From the NCBI RefSeq assembly GCF_022761125.1, contig NZ_JAKWJR010000004.1:186001-250000 (forward strand): a DNA stretch of 64,000 nt, given 5' to 3'. Below, one piece after another: positions 15,474 through 23,676 of the stretch. A program made the translations under genes and the position numbers. Source of the DNA: Nocardioides sp. SR21 (GTDB lineage Bacteria > Actinomycetota > Actinomycetes > Propionibacteriales > Nocardioidaceae). Below the pieces are notes generated by a model that was not told the origin of the DNA, made no database searches, and saw only the letters and a program-made list of their open reading frames with translations. How positions within the stretch are numbered: the stretch's first letter is position 1; each line of letters begins with the position of its first letter.

Positions 15474-17396
15474 ATGAGCAAGCGTGCACCCACCCAGTTC
15501 CCGTTCGGCCACCTGACCGCCGACGCCGGTGCGAGCGCCGACCCGGTGCTCGTCGAGATCGTCCAGGGATCCCTGGCGAGCGTGGAGATGGAGGTCGAGA
15601 CCGCCATCGGCCGCACCAGCCGGAGCCCGATGATCCGCGACGCGCACGACTTCCGCGCGGGCATCCACGACCGGCTGCTGCGCAAGCTCACGGGCCGGTC
15701 GTACTCCGCGCTCGTGCACCCGGTCGCCCGCGACTTCCCGATCGAGGAGATGCAGGAGGGGGACGTCTTCTTCCACAACGACGTCTACCGCTCCGAGGGC
15801 GGCATCGGGCACCTGCCCGACCTCTGCGTGACCGTGCCGGTGTTCTCGGGCGCGCCCGGAGAGCGCCGGGTCGTCGCGTTCGTCCAGGCGTTCGGCCACC
15901 ACGACGACATCGGCGGCGCCGTACCGGGCTCCATGCCGTCCAACGCCACCAGCGTGTTCGAGGAGGGCCTGATGGTCCCACCGATCCGCCTGTGGGACGC
16001 CGGCGTGCCCAACAGGGCCGCGCTCAGCATCATGACCCGGAACTCCCGCATGCCCGAGTCGCTCGCCGCCGACCTCGACGCCGAGTGCTCCGCCTGCCTG
16101 ATGGGCGCCCGCCGTCTCGGTGAGCTCTTCGACCGGTACGGCGTCGAGACCGTCGAGTCCTGCTTCGACGCGATCATCAGCCGCACCACCGAGACCTACC
16201 GTCGCGAGATCCTCGGCCAGATCCCGGTCGGCAGCTGGGTGTGGGAGGACTACGCCGAGCACGACGGCGTCGACGAGCCGATGCTGCACACGCAGCGGAT
16301 CACGCTGACCCGCACCGCGGCCGACGACCCCGACGGCGAGCGGCTGATCCTCGACTTCGACGGCACGTCCCCGCAGGCGAAGGGCCCGATCAACCACTGC
16401 GGCGACTACAGCGACGGGGTCTTCCTCAAGAAGTGGCTGGCGCCGATCCTGCGCAACCTCGCCGACAGTCCGGAGCGGATGGCCGAGCTCGACGTCAACG
16501 AGGGCATCGTGCCGCTCATCGAGATGCGGTTCCCGGAGCCGGGAACCCTGCTCACGCCGGTGTTCCCGGCGCCCACCAACGCCCGCACGTTCGTGATCCT
16601 CCGTCTCCTCGGCGTGCTCGCCGGCGTGGTCGCGAAGGCCGTCGACGGCCGGATGCCGGCCGACCAGGAGACGATCCGCTACACCGGCGTGTACGGCGAG
16701 GACCTCGAGGGCCGGTCGTACCTCATGCGCGAGGTGCTCGGCGGCGGCTCGGGCGGCCGCTACTACGCGGACGGCGAGGACACCATCCACGTCGTACCCG
16801 ACTCCCGGAACCTGCCGACCGAGTTCACCGAGGCGCGCTTCCCGTTCCGCGTCGAGTCGCTGTCGCTGGCGATGGACAGCGGGGGAGCGGGCCAGTTCCG
16901 CGGCGGCCTCGGCTACGAGAAGCACATCCGGATGCTCAAGGACGGCCACTTCATGTCCATCGCGGACCGGTCGATCCTGGCCTGCTGGGGCGTGAAGGGC
17001 GGTCTCGCCGGCAAGCCGTTCGAGGTCACCATCGACCCCGGCGGCCCGAACGAGCGCGAGGTCGACGCCCTCGCCGACGCCGAGCCGATCAAGGCCGGCG
17101 AGGTGGTCCGGATCCGCACCACCGGTGGCGGCGGCTGGGGCAACCCGCTCGACCGCGACCCGGCCCTCGTCGTCCGCGACGTCGTGTGGCGCAAGGTCTC
17201 ACCGGAGGCGGCGCTCGCCGACTACGGCGTCGTCCTGACCGGCGACCTCGACGACGACTCGCTCTCGTACGACGAGGCCGCGACCCGGGCCGAGCGTCAG
17301 GGCCGGCCGGAGCCGAGCGAGGCGTTCTTCGACCGCGGCCCGGGCTACGCCCGCCTGGCCGACGGAGCGGCCTACGCCGAGGTCGACCTGGTCTGA
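15474..17396 (+). CDS. hyuB: Hydantoinase B/oxoprolinase subunit (HyuB)
   Basis: A 640-aa HyuB-type subunit, the partner of HyuA, probably forming an (AB)n cytoplasmic enzyme that hydrolyses a cyclic amide (hydantoin, N-methylhydantoin, oxoproline, caprolactam) using ATP. Family blocks are visible: FFHNDVYRSEGGIGHLPDL with metal-binding residues, FGHHDDIGGAVPGSM, GTSPQAKGPINHCGDYS and the C-terminal GGGGWGNPLDRDP. ATG 15474 is chosen because the family N-terminus starts there. The 76-bp gap after hyuA contains a duplicated GAGCGAAGCGA motif. Confidence 0.9.
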   Translation: MSKRAPTQFPFGHLTADAGASADPVLVEIVQGSLASVEMEVETAIGRTSRSPMIRDAHDFRAGIHDRLLRKLTGRSYSALVHPVARDFPIEEMQEGDVFFHNDVYRSEGGIGHLPDLCVTVPVFSGAPGERRVVAFVQAFGHHDDIGGAVPGSMPSNATSVFEEGLMVPPIRLWDAGVPNRAALSIMTRNSRMPESLAADLDAECSACLMGARRLGELFDRYGVETVESCFDAIISRTTETYRREILGQIPVGSWVWEDYAEHDGVDEPMLHTQRITLTRTAADDPDGERLILDFDGTSPQAKGPINHCGDYSDGVFLKKWLAPILRNLADSPERMAELDVNEGIVPLIEMRFPEPGTLLTPVFPAPTNARTFVILRLLGVLAGVVAKAVDGRMPADQETIRYTGVYGEDLEGRSYLMREVLGGGSGGRYYADGEDTIHVVPDSRNLPTEFTEARFPFRVESLSLAMDSGGAGQFRGGLGYEKHIRMLKDGHFMSIADRSILACWGVKGGLAGKPFEVTIDPGGPNEREVDALADAEPIKAGEVVRIRTTGGGGWGNPLDRDPALVVRDVVWRKVSPEAALADYGVVLTGDLDDDSLSYDEAATRAERQGRPEPSEAFFDRGPGYARLADGAAYAEVDLV

Positions 17397-18067
17397 GGGG
17401 CCAGCCAGTCCGCGCCGGGGTCGAGCTCCGGCTCGTCCTCGCGGGCGGTGCGCAGGCGCAGCCAGCCCAGGGTGAGCAGCACCCCGGCGGCCAGGCCGCC
17501 GACGCCCCACCAGACCGCGTGGCCGGACTCGGTCGACGCCGGTGCCGGCTCCGCGGCGGGCGGCTCGGCGGCGGCCGGCGCCGGAGCCTCGGCCACGCCG
17601 TCGCTGTCACCCGCCGCGCGGGCGTCCTGGCCGACGCCGAGCTGGTCGAGCAGCAGCGCGAGCTCCTTGCCGGACGTCGGCTGGTGCCACACCACCGGGC
17701 TGTCCCAGATCTCCCCGGACTCGACGTCCATCTGCTGGGTCGCGATCCACGGCCCGCCGTCGGCGTTCAGGTAGATCCGGTCGACCCGCCACGGCTGGAC
17801 GTCGTGGATCAGCCAGGTCACCGTGACCGGGGTGCCGGTCTCGTGCGTCGCCCCGGAGTCGTCGACCGTGCCCGGCGGGACGCCGGTGGCGCCCACCAGG
17901 CCGGACAGCTGCTCGTACGCGGCGTCGGTGTAGTAGAGCGACGCGGTCCTGCCCTCGCCGGGCACGGACAGGATCGCGCTGGTCGGCCCGCCCGCGGACG
18001 CGGGGGAGGCCAGCGCGAGGACGGCGGTGAGCAGGACGGCGGTGATGGCGGCTCGGACGGTCAGCAT
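17372..18067 (-). CDS. Secreted, membrane-anchored protein of unknown function
   Basis: A 231-aa protein with an N-terminal signal peptide (to about residue 25, cleavage after SPASA), an extracellular domain containing WLIHDVQPWRVDRIYLN and SPVVWHQPTSGKEL, an Ala/Pro/Glu-rich linker (about 160-185) and one C-terminal helix GVGGLAAGVLLTLGWL followed by positive charges. The layout is that of a surface protein attached by its C-terminus. No family is recognised. Its 3' end overlaps hyuB by 25 bp; the anti-sigma-like gene lies 18 bp upstream on the same strand. Confidence 0.7.
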   Translation of the reverse strand: MLTVRAAITAVLLTAVLALASPASAGGPTSAILSVPGEGRTASLYYTDAAYEQLSGLVGATGVPPGTVDDSGATHETGTPVTVTWLIHDVQPWRVDRIYLNADGGPWIATQQMDVESGEIWDSPVVWHQPTSGKELALLLDQLGVGQDARAAGDSDGVAEAPAPAAAEPPAAEPAPASTESGHAVWWGVGGLAAGVLLTLGWLRLRTAREDEPELDPGADWLAPQTRSTSA

Positions 18068-18085
18068 GCTGGTGCTACACCGCCG

Positions 18086-18784
18086 TCAGCCGACCGGTTC
18101 CGCCGACTCCGCGATCTCGATCGCCCGGTCGAGGGACAGGTCGCCCTCGAGACGCAGCGTCGTACCGGCGTCCTGCCAGATCAGCGTGTGGCCGGCGAGC
18201 CGCGGGGCGTGCGTCGCGGTGCTGCCGTCGTCCGCCAACAGCCAGACCTCATGGGCGTCGTCGAACCAGATCCCGTCGCCACCGCCCACCGTCACGAAGG
18301 TGACGTCCGGCGCCGCCTTCGCCATCGTGTAGTCGAGGCGCCCGTCGAACTGGTCGAGGCGCACCACGCCGTCCTCGGTGTCCCAGGACATCGACACGAT
18401 CCGACGGTCGTCAGAGACCTCCACCCCGGCGGGCTCGCCGAGCGCGGTCGGGACGTGGACCGCGAAGCCGACCGACACGGGCAGGTCGCCCGTGACGCCG
18501 GGCGGTGGCGGCGCCGGGTCGGTCCCCTCCGAGCCGCGCTCGACGCGGACCCCGCCGAAGCCGAACCAGTCCGCCACCGCCGCCCGGACGGGCGGGGCAG
18601 CCAGCAGCGCCAGCAGGATCGCGGTCACCACGAGTGCGGCGATCCGGCGCTGCCGCGTCCACCACCCGTCGCGCTCCGGCTCCGCCGCCAGCCGCCGCAT
18701 CACCCCGGCCGTGAGGTCGTCGGACGGTCGTACGTCGACCGCCCGGCCCAGCGCGACCAGGTCGCGCACCAGCTCGTCAGCCAT
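18086..18784 (-). CDS. Putative anti-sigma factor, single-pass membrane protein
   Basis: A 232-aa protein starting 8 bp inside the end of the sigma factor gene. The N-terminal ~45 residues (MADELVRDLVALGRAV) are the cytoplasmic part, followed by one membrane helix (IAALVVTAILLALLAAP) and an extracytoplasmic region of about 160 residues. The N-terminal part is short and lacks a clear HxxxCxxC zinc motif, so it is a ZAS-less anti-sigma candidate by position and topology only. The outer domain has DELRYTM-like beta segments and FVTVGGGDGIWFDD. Co-transcribed with and probably controls the sigma factor. Confidence 0.65.
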   Translation of the reverse strand: MADELVRDLVALGRAVDVRPSDDLTAGVMRRLAAEPERDGWWTRQRRIAALVVTAILLALLAAPPVRAAVADWFGFGGVRVERGSEGTDPAPPPPGVTGDLPVSVGFAVHVPTALGEPAGVEVSDDRRIVSMSWDTEDGVVRLDQFDGRLDYTMAKAAPDVTFVTVGGGDGIWFDDAHEVWLLADDGSTATHAPRLAGHTLIWQDAGTTLRLEGDLSLDRAIEIAESAEPVG

Positions 18785-19403
18785 CGGCGGGCACCTCCTC
18801 GCGGAGCTTGGCGAGCGCGCGGCTCAGCCGCGACTTCACGGTTCCTCGCGGCCAGCCCAGCGCCGCCGCGGTCTCGGCCTCGTCCAGGTCGAGCAGGTAG
18901 CGGCAGGTCACCACCTGCCGGTGCGCCGGCGACAGCCGCGCCAGCCCGCGCACCAGCGCCTCCTGCCGTTCGTGCGAGAGCGCCACCGAGGCCGGGTCGT
19001 CCGGGCGGGCGAGCAGCAGCGGCTCGGCCTGCGCCCAGGACCGCTGCTCGCGGGCGGTACGGCGCCCGGCGGACCGGTGCAGGTTGCGGGTCTCGTTCGC
19101 GACGATCCTCAGCAACCACGGACGGAACGGTGCTCCGGGCCGGAAGCTCCCGAGCGCGCCGTACGCCTTGACGAACGCCTCCTGCACGACGTCCTCCGCA
19201 TCTCCTCCGGCCCCGAGGAGCGCCGCGGTCCGGATCGCCACCGGGGCATGCCGGTGCACCAGCTCCGCGTACGCGTCACGGTCGCCGGCGCGCACCCGGG
19301 CCAGTACGTCGGCGTCGTCCAGGCCGGTGTCCAGGGTCGAGTCCTTCTCTCGGTCGAACCTGTGTACACCACTGCGGCCGGGTTGGTTCCCGGCTACGTC
19401 CAC
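18777..19403 (-). CDS. ECF-type RNA polymerase sigma factor
   Basis: A sigma-70 family factor with region 2 (AYAELVHRHAPVAIRTAAL, then DAEDVVQEAFVKAYGAL) and region 4 (RLSPAHRQVVTCRYLLDLDE, then ALGWPRGTVKSRLSRALAKL). The annotated start is GTG 19403, giving 208 aa and a 10-bp overlap with the upstream gene. The family N-terminus (DDADVLARVRAGDRDAY) begins some 25 residues later, where no ATG, GTG or TTG exists; CTG 19334 with AGAAGGA seven bases before it would give a 185-aa protein of typical length. It is coupled to the anti-sigma-like gene. Confidence 0.85.
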   Translation of the reverse strand: MDVAGNQPGRSGVHRFDREKDSTLDTGLDDADVLARVRAGDRDAYAELVHRHAPVAIRTAALLGAGGDAEDVVQEAFVKAYGALGSFRPGAPFRPWLLRIVANETRNLHRSAGRRTAREQRSWAQAEPLLLARPDDPASVALSHERQEALVRGLARLSPAHRQVVTCRYLLDLDEAETAAALGWPRGTVKSRLSRALAKLREEVPADG

Positions 19404-19870
19404 GCGGTGAAGGTCGCCCAGCCGAGACCGGCTCCGGCGACGCCGACGGCGGCGTACGCGAGCAGCCAGCTGTTCGGTCGCTGCAGCCACAGCGCGGGCG
19501 CCGCCATGGCCAGCGACAGCAGCCCGCTCAACGTCCAGCCCCAGGCGATGTCGCCCGAGAACAGGCCGTACTCCAGGAAGTTCCAGCCCAACGACCCGAA
19601 CAGCAGCCACCACATCGGCTGCAGCAGGGTGGGTGCACCGACGGTGCCCGCGACGACCGTGCCGGCGAACGCGCCGACCAGCATCAGGAAGATGCCGAGC
19701 CCCATCAGCGCAGGCACGTGGTCGGGACACGGCGTCGCGACCACGTACGGCCCGCCCGATGCGCACCGGCCGCCGAGGTCCATCACCGAGCGCTGGCCGA
19801 GGAAGATCCACGTGATGCCGACGGTCATCAGCAGCGCGCACCCGAAGAGCGCGGCGATGCGGAGCCGCAC
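19394..19870 (-). CDS. Four-helix integral membrane protein, paralogue 2
   Basis: A 158-aa protein with about four membrane helices (5-23, 50-75, 85-108, 133-155). It is a paralogue of the gene directly upstream: both share SVMDLGGxCASGGxY, ATPCPD, LFGSLGWNFLEYG and a C-terminal GVxGAGLGWATF. The extracellular loop has two conserved Cys (in the CASGG and ATPCPD motifs) that could form a disulfide. No function is known. It sits upstream of and overlaps the sigma gene by 10 bp. Confidence 0.72.
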   Translation of the reverse strand: MRLRIAALFGCALLMTVGITWIFLGQRSVMDLGGRCASGGPYVVATPCPDHVPALMGLGIFLMLVGAFAGTVVAGTVGAPTLLQPMWWLLFGSLGWNFLEYGLFSGDIAWGWTLSGLLSLAMAAPALWLQRPNSWLLAYAAVGVAGAGLGWATFTAWT

Positions 19871-19871
19871 G

Positions 19872-20411
19872 TCAGTTCCAGGCCACGAACGTCGCCCAGC
19901 CGAGGCCGGCGCCGACGACCCCGAGGACGGCGTACGCGAGCAGCCACGCGCCTCGTCTGCTCGGGTTCGGGTTCGGGTTGAGACGCACCGGCCCGTTGTT
20001 CCCGAACGGCAGCAGGAAGAGCAGCGCCGGCAGCGCCATCGCCTCGAAGAGCACCCCGCACACGATCCAGCCCCACACGAGGTCGTCGCCGAACATGCCG
20101 TACTCCAGGAAGTTCCAGCCCAGGGACCCGAACAGCAGCAGCCACATGGGGATCAGCAGGTCCGGAGCGCCGATGCTGACGGCGATCCACGAGCCGATGA
20201 ACGCGCAGACGAGCATCAGCGGGATCCCGAGCGTCATGAAGACGGCGACGTTGTCCGGGCACGGGGTGGCGATCTCGTAGGCGCCGCCGGAGGCGCACGC
20301 GCCCCCGACGTCCATCACGGCGCGCATCGACATGAACACCCAGGTGAGCGCGAGAGCCATGACGAGGACGGCCGCGAAGAGCGCGGTCAGGCGGCGGTAC
20401 ACGGGGCTCAC
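19872..20411 (-). CDS. Four-helix integral membrane protein, paralogue 1
   Basis: A 179-aa membrane protein, only 1 bp from its paralogue downstream, so the pair arose by tandem duplication. It has the same motifs (VMDVGGACASGGAY, ATPCPDNV, LFGSLGWNFLEYG, GAGLGWATF) plus a cytoplasmic Asn/Pro linker (LNPNPNPSRRG) before the last helix. It is the first gene of a minus-strand unit that continues into the sigma and anti-sigma genes. Confidence 0.72.
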   Translation of the reverse strand: MSPVYRRLTALFAAVLVMALALTWVFMSMRAVMDVGGACASGGAYEIATPCPDNVAVFMTLGIPLMLVCAFIGSWIAVSIGAPDLLIPMWLLLFGSLGWNFLEYGMFGDDLVWGWIVCGVLFEAMALPALLFLLPFGNNGPVRLNPNPNPSRRGAWLLAYAVLGVVGAGLGWATFVAWN

Positions 20412-20469
20412 TGTGGCAGTCGGCGTTCCGCCGCGTGGGTGGAATCGGGAAGGCGTCTAGATTCGCCCC

Positions 20470-21132
20470 ATGACGCGCGTCGCGGTTCTCGGTGGGCACG
20501 GCAAGACCGGGCGGTCGGTGTGCGGCGCCCTGAGCGCCCGGTCGGCCGAGCCCGTCCCGCTCGGCCGGGCCGACGACCTCGCGACCGCCCTGCCCGGGTG
20601 CGACGCGGCCTACCTGATCGCGCCGAACCTCCACCCTGACGAGCCGGAGTACGTCGGCACGGCGCTCGCCGCGCTGCGCGCGGCGGGGGTGCCGCGGCTC
20701 GTCTACCACTCCGTGGCGTCGCCGTACGTCCCGGGGATGCCGCACCACCTCGGCAAGGCCGTCTCCGAGGACCTGGTCCGCCGCTCGGGGCTGACCTGGA
20801 CGATCCTCCAGCCGGGCGCCTACCTGCAGAACCTCGACCTGACCGGCCCGGTGCGAGTGCCGTACGACGTCCACGCGCCGTTCGGCTTCCTCGACCTGGC
20901 CGACCTCGGTGCGGCCGCCGCCGCCGTGCTGCTCGACGACGGCCACGCCGGAGCGACGTACGAGCTGGCGTCGCGGCAGGCCACGGTCGCCCAGCTCGCC
21001 GCCGAGGCGGGCGTCCCGGCCGAGCGGGTCGAGGACGGTGGCGAGCACCCGTGGCTGAGCGCGATGTTCGCCTACTACGACCGGCACGGGCTGCCGGTCG
21101 GCACCGTGCCGTTGCGCGCGCTGCTCGGCTGA
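20470..21132 (+). CDS. NAD(P)-binding NmrA-like protein
   Basis: A 220-aa atypical short-chain dehydrogenase of the NmrA/NAD(P)-binding family. The Rossmann motif is VLGGHGKTGRS at about residues 6-16 (GxxGxxG type). SVASPYVPGMPHHLGKAVSEDLV holds the helix that replaces the SDR Tyr-Lys pair, and WTILQPGAYLQNL is a family marker. It could be a reductase of the NADPH quinone-type or a redox-sensing protein. Divergent from the membrane-protein gene with a 58-bp gap; followed by a lipoprotein gene after 9 bp. Confidence 0.8.
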   Translation: MTRVAVLGGHGKTGRSVCGALSARSAEPVPLGRADDLATALPGCDAAYLIAPNLHPDEPEYVGTALAALRAAGVPRLVYHSVASPYVPGMPHHLGKAVSEDLVRRSGLTWTILQPGAYLQNLDLTGPVRVPYDVHAPFGFLDLADLGAAAAAVLLDDGHAGATYELASRQATVAQLAAEAGVPAERVEDGGEHPWLSAMFAYYDRHGLPVGTVPLRALLG

Positions 21133-21141
21133 CGCCAGGCT

Positions 21142-22161
21142 GTGCCTGTGCGTCGGCTCCTCGTCCTGATCGTCGGTCTCGGGCTGCTGCTCGCCGGTTG
21201 CTCCGGCGACGACGAGCCGGACGCCCCGTCGGCCTCGGCCTGCAACGGCCATGACGAGCTCTGCGACCGGACGTACGACGAGGTCGCGTACGCCGCCACG
21301 CACAACTCGATGTCGGCCGCGTCCGAGCCGGGCTGGTTCGCCCCGGAGCAGCCGCACGGGATCATCGCCCAGCTCGACTACGGCATCCGGGTGCTGCTCG
21401 TCGACTCCTGGTACGGCCAGCCCACCGAGCGCCGAGGGATCGTCGCGACCGCGGACGGGAGTCGGCCCGAGGCCCTGGAGCAGGCGCGCGCGGACTTCGG
21501 CCGGCGGACGGTGGACGTCGCGCTGCGCGCTCGCAGCTCGCTCGGGCTGGCGCCGACGGGGGAGGTCCGGCCGTACCTCTGCCACGCGATGTGCGAGCTC
21601 GGGTCGACCTCGTGGTCGCGCAGCCTGCGCGACATGAAGGCCTGGCTGGACGCGCACCCGCGCGAGGTCGTGACGCTCTTCGTCCAGGACGAGGTGACGC
21701 CGGCCGACACCGCGCTCGTGGTCCAGGAGGCGGGGCTGGAGCCCTACGTCTACACGCCCGCCGAGGACGGGTCCTGGCCGACCTTGGAGGAGATGATCGA
21801 CGGCGGCAGCCGGCTGGTCGTCCTCCTGGAGAACGAGGACGGTGGCGACCGGTACCCGTGGCTGATCCCCGGCTTCGAGGTCGTGCAGGACACTCCGTAC
21901 CTCTTCGAGACCCCGGCAGACTTCAGCTGCGCCGAGAACCGCGGCGATCCCGACGCTCCGCTGTTCCTGGTCAACCACTGGATCGACGACTGGCGCAACG
22001 TGCCCCAGAACTCCGCGCTGGTCAACGCCCGCGCGGTGCTGCTGCCGCGGCTGCGGGAGTGCGAGGGGGAGCGCGGGCAGCTGCCGAACTTCGTCGCGGT
22101 CGACTACTACGACCGCGGCGACCTGCTGGGCGTGGTCGACGAGCTCAACGGCGTGGACTAG
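21142..22161 (+). CDS. Lipoprotein with phosphatidylinositol-phospholipase C-like domain
   Basis: A 339-aa protein starting GTG with lipobox LLLAGC at about residues 15-20, so it is anchored outside the membrane. The body matches PLC-like phosphodiesterases (TIM barrel): VAYAATHNSMS carries the first catalytic His, LDYGIRVLLVDSWYG the strand-2 metal-site acidic residue, LCHAMCELGSTSWSRSLRDM the second His, and VVLLENEDGG follows. Bacterial PI-PLC cleaves phosphoinositides or related lipids; the substrate here is unknown. It precedes nhaC with a 48-bp gap. Confidence 0.8.
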   Translation: MPVRRLLVLIVGLGLLLAGCSGDDEPDAPSASACNGHDELCDRTYDEVAYAATHNSMSAASEPGWFAPEQPHGIIAQLDYGIRVLLVDSWYGQPTERRGIVATADGSRPEALEQARADFGRRTVDVALRARSSLGLAPTGEVRPYLCHAMCELGSTSWSRSLRDMKAWLDAHPREVVTLFVQDEVTPADTALVVQEAGLEPYVYTPAEDGSWPTLEEMIDGGSRLVVLLENEDGGDRYPWLIPGFEVVQDTPYLFETPADFSCAENRGDPDAPLFLVNHWIDDWRNVPQNSALVNARAVLLPRLRECEGERGQLPNFVAVDYYDRGDLLGVVDELNGVD

Positions 22162-22209
22162 TCCCTTTCGGGGGAAGCGGGTCCGTTCAGGCTCCAGTAC
22201 GCATAGACC

Positions 22210-23676
22210 ATGGCAGACGACGTCGCTGTGCGCGAGCCGTCGCTGGCGGACGCCCTCATCCCGTTGGTCGCGCTCGCCGGCCTGATCGCCGCGGCGCTCG
22301 CGCTGTTCGGACTCGACGCCCTCGACGGACCGATCCAGGTCGCGCTGATCCTGTGCTGCGAGGTCGCGGCGCTGATCGCGATGAAGAACGGCCACTCGTT
22401 CTCGGCGGTGCAGGAGACCGGCAAGAACGCGCTGGCCTCGGTCACCAGCGCGGTGTTCATCCTCTTCGCCGTCGGCGCGCTGATCGGCGTCTGGAACCTC
22501 AGCGGCACGATCCCGACCCTCGTCTACTACGGCATCCAGGTGCTGTCCCCGGGCTGGTACTACGCGGCCACCGCGCTGATCTGCGGCGTCGTGGCGCTGA
22601 GCATCGGCAGCTCCTGGACGACCGCGGCGACGATCGGGGTCGGCCTCGTCGGCGTCGCGGGGCTGATCGGCGTCTCGCCGGCGATCACCGCCGGCGCGGT
22701 CATCTCCGGCGCGTACCTCGGCGACAAGACCTCGCCGCTGTCGGAGACCACGATCCTCACCGCGCAGATCGTCGGCGTCGACGTGCACGAGCACATCAAA
22801 CGCCAGATCTGGACCTCGGTGCCGGCCTTCGCCATCGCCTTCGTGGTGTTCCTGGTCCTCGGGGTCACCGGGCCCGACACGGTGAGCACCGCCGAGACGA
22901 CGTCCGACCTCGAGGCGCTCAACGACATCTACTGGATCACCCCGCTCGCCCTGCTGCCGCTGCTGCTGCTCGGCTACCTGTCGTACCGGAAGGTCCCCGC
23001 GGCGCTCGCGATTCTGGTCTCGACGCTGTTCGCAGGCGTGCTCGGCGCGTTCCTGCAACCGGACGTGTACGCCGACTTCGTCTCCGGGAGCGGGAACGTC
23101 CTCGTCGAGTCGATCAAGGCGGTCTGGTCGGCGATGGCCAACGGCTTCTCGATCGACAGCGGCATCGCCGACGTCGACCGGCTGCTGTCGCGCGGTGGCA
23201 TGGACAGCATGCTGCTGACGATCTGGCTGATCATCGGCGCGGTGACGTTCGGCGCCCTGCTGGAGGAGTACGGGTTGATCGGCCGGCTGGTGATGCCGAT
23301 GATCGAGTCGGCCCGCAGCACCGGCCGGCTCTTCCTCACCGTGTTCGCCTGCGCCTTCGGCCTCAACGTCGTCGCGGGTGACCAGTACATCGCGCTGGTG
23401 CTGCCCAGCCGGATCTTCCGCGCGGAGTTCGCGAAGCGCGGGCTGGCCGGCACCAACCTCTCCCGGCTGGCCGCCGACAGCGGCACCGTGACCTCGCCGC
23501 TCGTGCCGTGGAACTCGTGTGGAGCGTTCATGGGTGCCACGCTGGGGGTGTCCACGCTGCTGTACCTGCCGTACGCCGTGTTCTGCTACGCCAGCCCGGC
23601 GCTGAGCGTGCTCTACGGCTTCACCGGATTCAAGATCGAGAAGACCGAACCGACAGAGCTCGAGGAGCCTGCATGA
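22210..23676 (+). CDS. NhaC-type Na+/H+ antiporter
   Basis: A 488-aa polytopic protein with about 11-12 membrane segments and the NhaC family motifs GAYLGDKTSPLSETTILTA (residues about 170-188), a diagnostic block, and VAGDQYIALVLPSRIFR plus LAADSGTVTSPLVPWNSCG near the C-terminus. It exchanges protons for Na+ or, in this branch, possibly an organic cation or amino acid. Its stop overlaps the start of the amino-acid exchanger (ATGA), and arcA follows, so it probably supports pH and ion balance for arginine catabolism. Confidence 0.9.
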   Translation: MADDVAVREPSLADALIPLVALAGLIAAALALFGLDALDGPIQVALILCCEVAALIAMKNGHSFSAVQETGKNALASVTSAVFILFAVGALIGVWNLSGTIPTLVYYGIQVLSPGWYYAATALICGVVALSIGSSWTTAATIGVGLVGVAGLIGVSPAITAGAVISGAYLGDKTSPLSETTILTAQIVGVDVHEHIKRQIWTSVPAFAIAFVVFLVLGVTGPDTVSTAETTSDLEALNDIYWITPLALLPLLLLGYLSYRKVPAALAILVSTLFAGVLGAFLQPDVYADFVSGSGNVLVESIKAVWSAMANGFSIDSGIADVDRLLSRGGMDSMLLTIWLIIGAVTFGALLEEYGLIGRLVMPMIESARSTGRLFLTVFACAFGLNVVAGDQYIALVLPSRIFRAEFAKRGLAGTNLSRLAADSGTVTSPLVPWNSCGAFMGATLGVSTLLYLPYAVFCYASPALSVLYGFTGFKIEKTEPTELEEPA

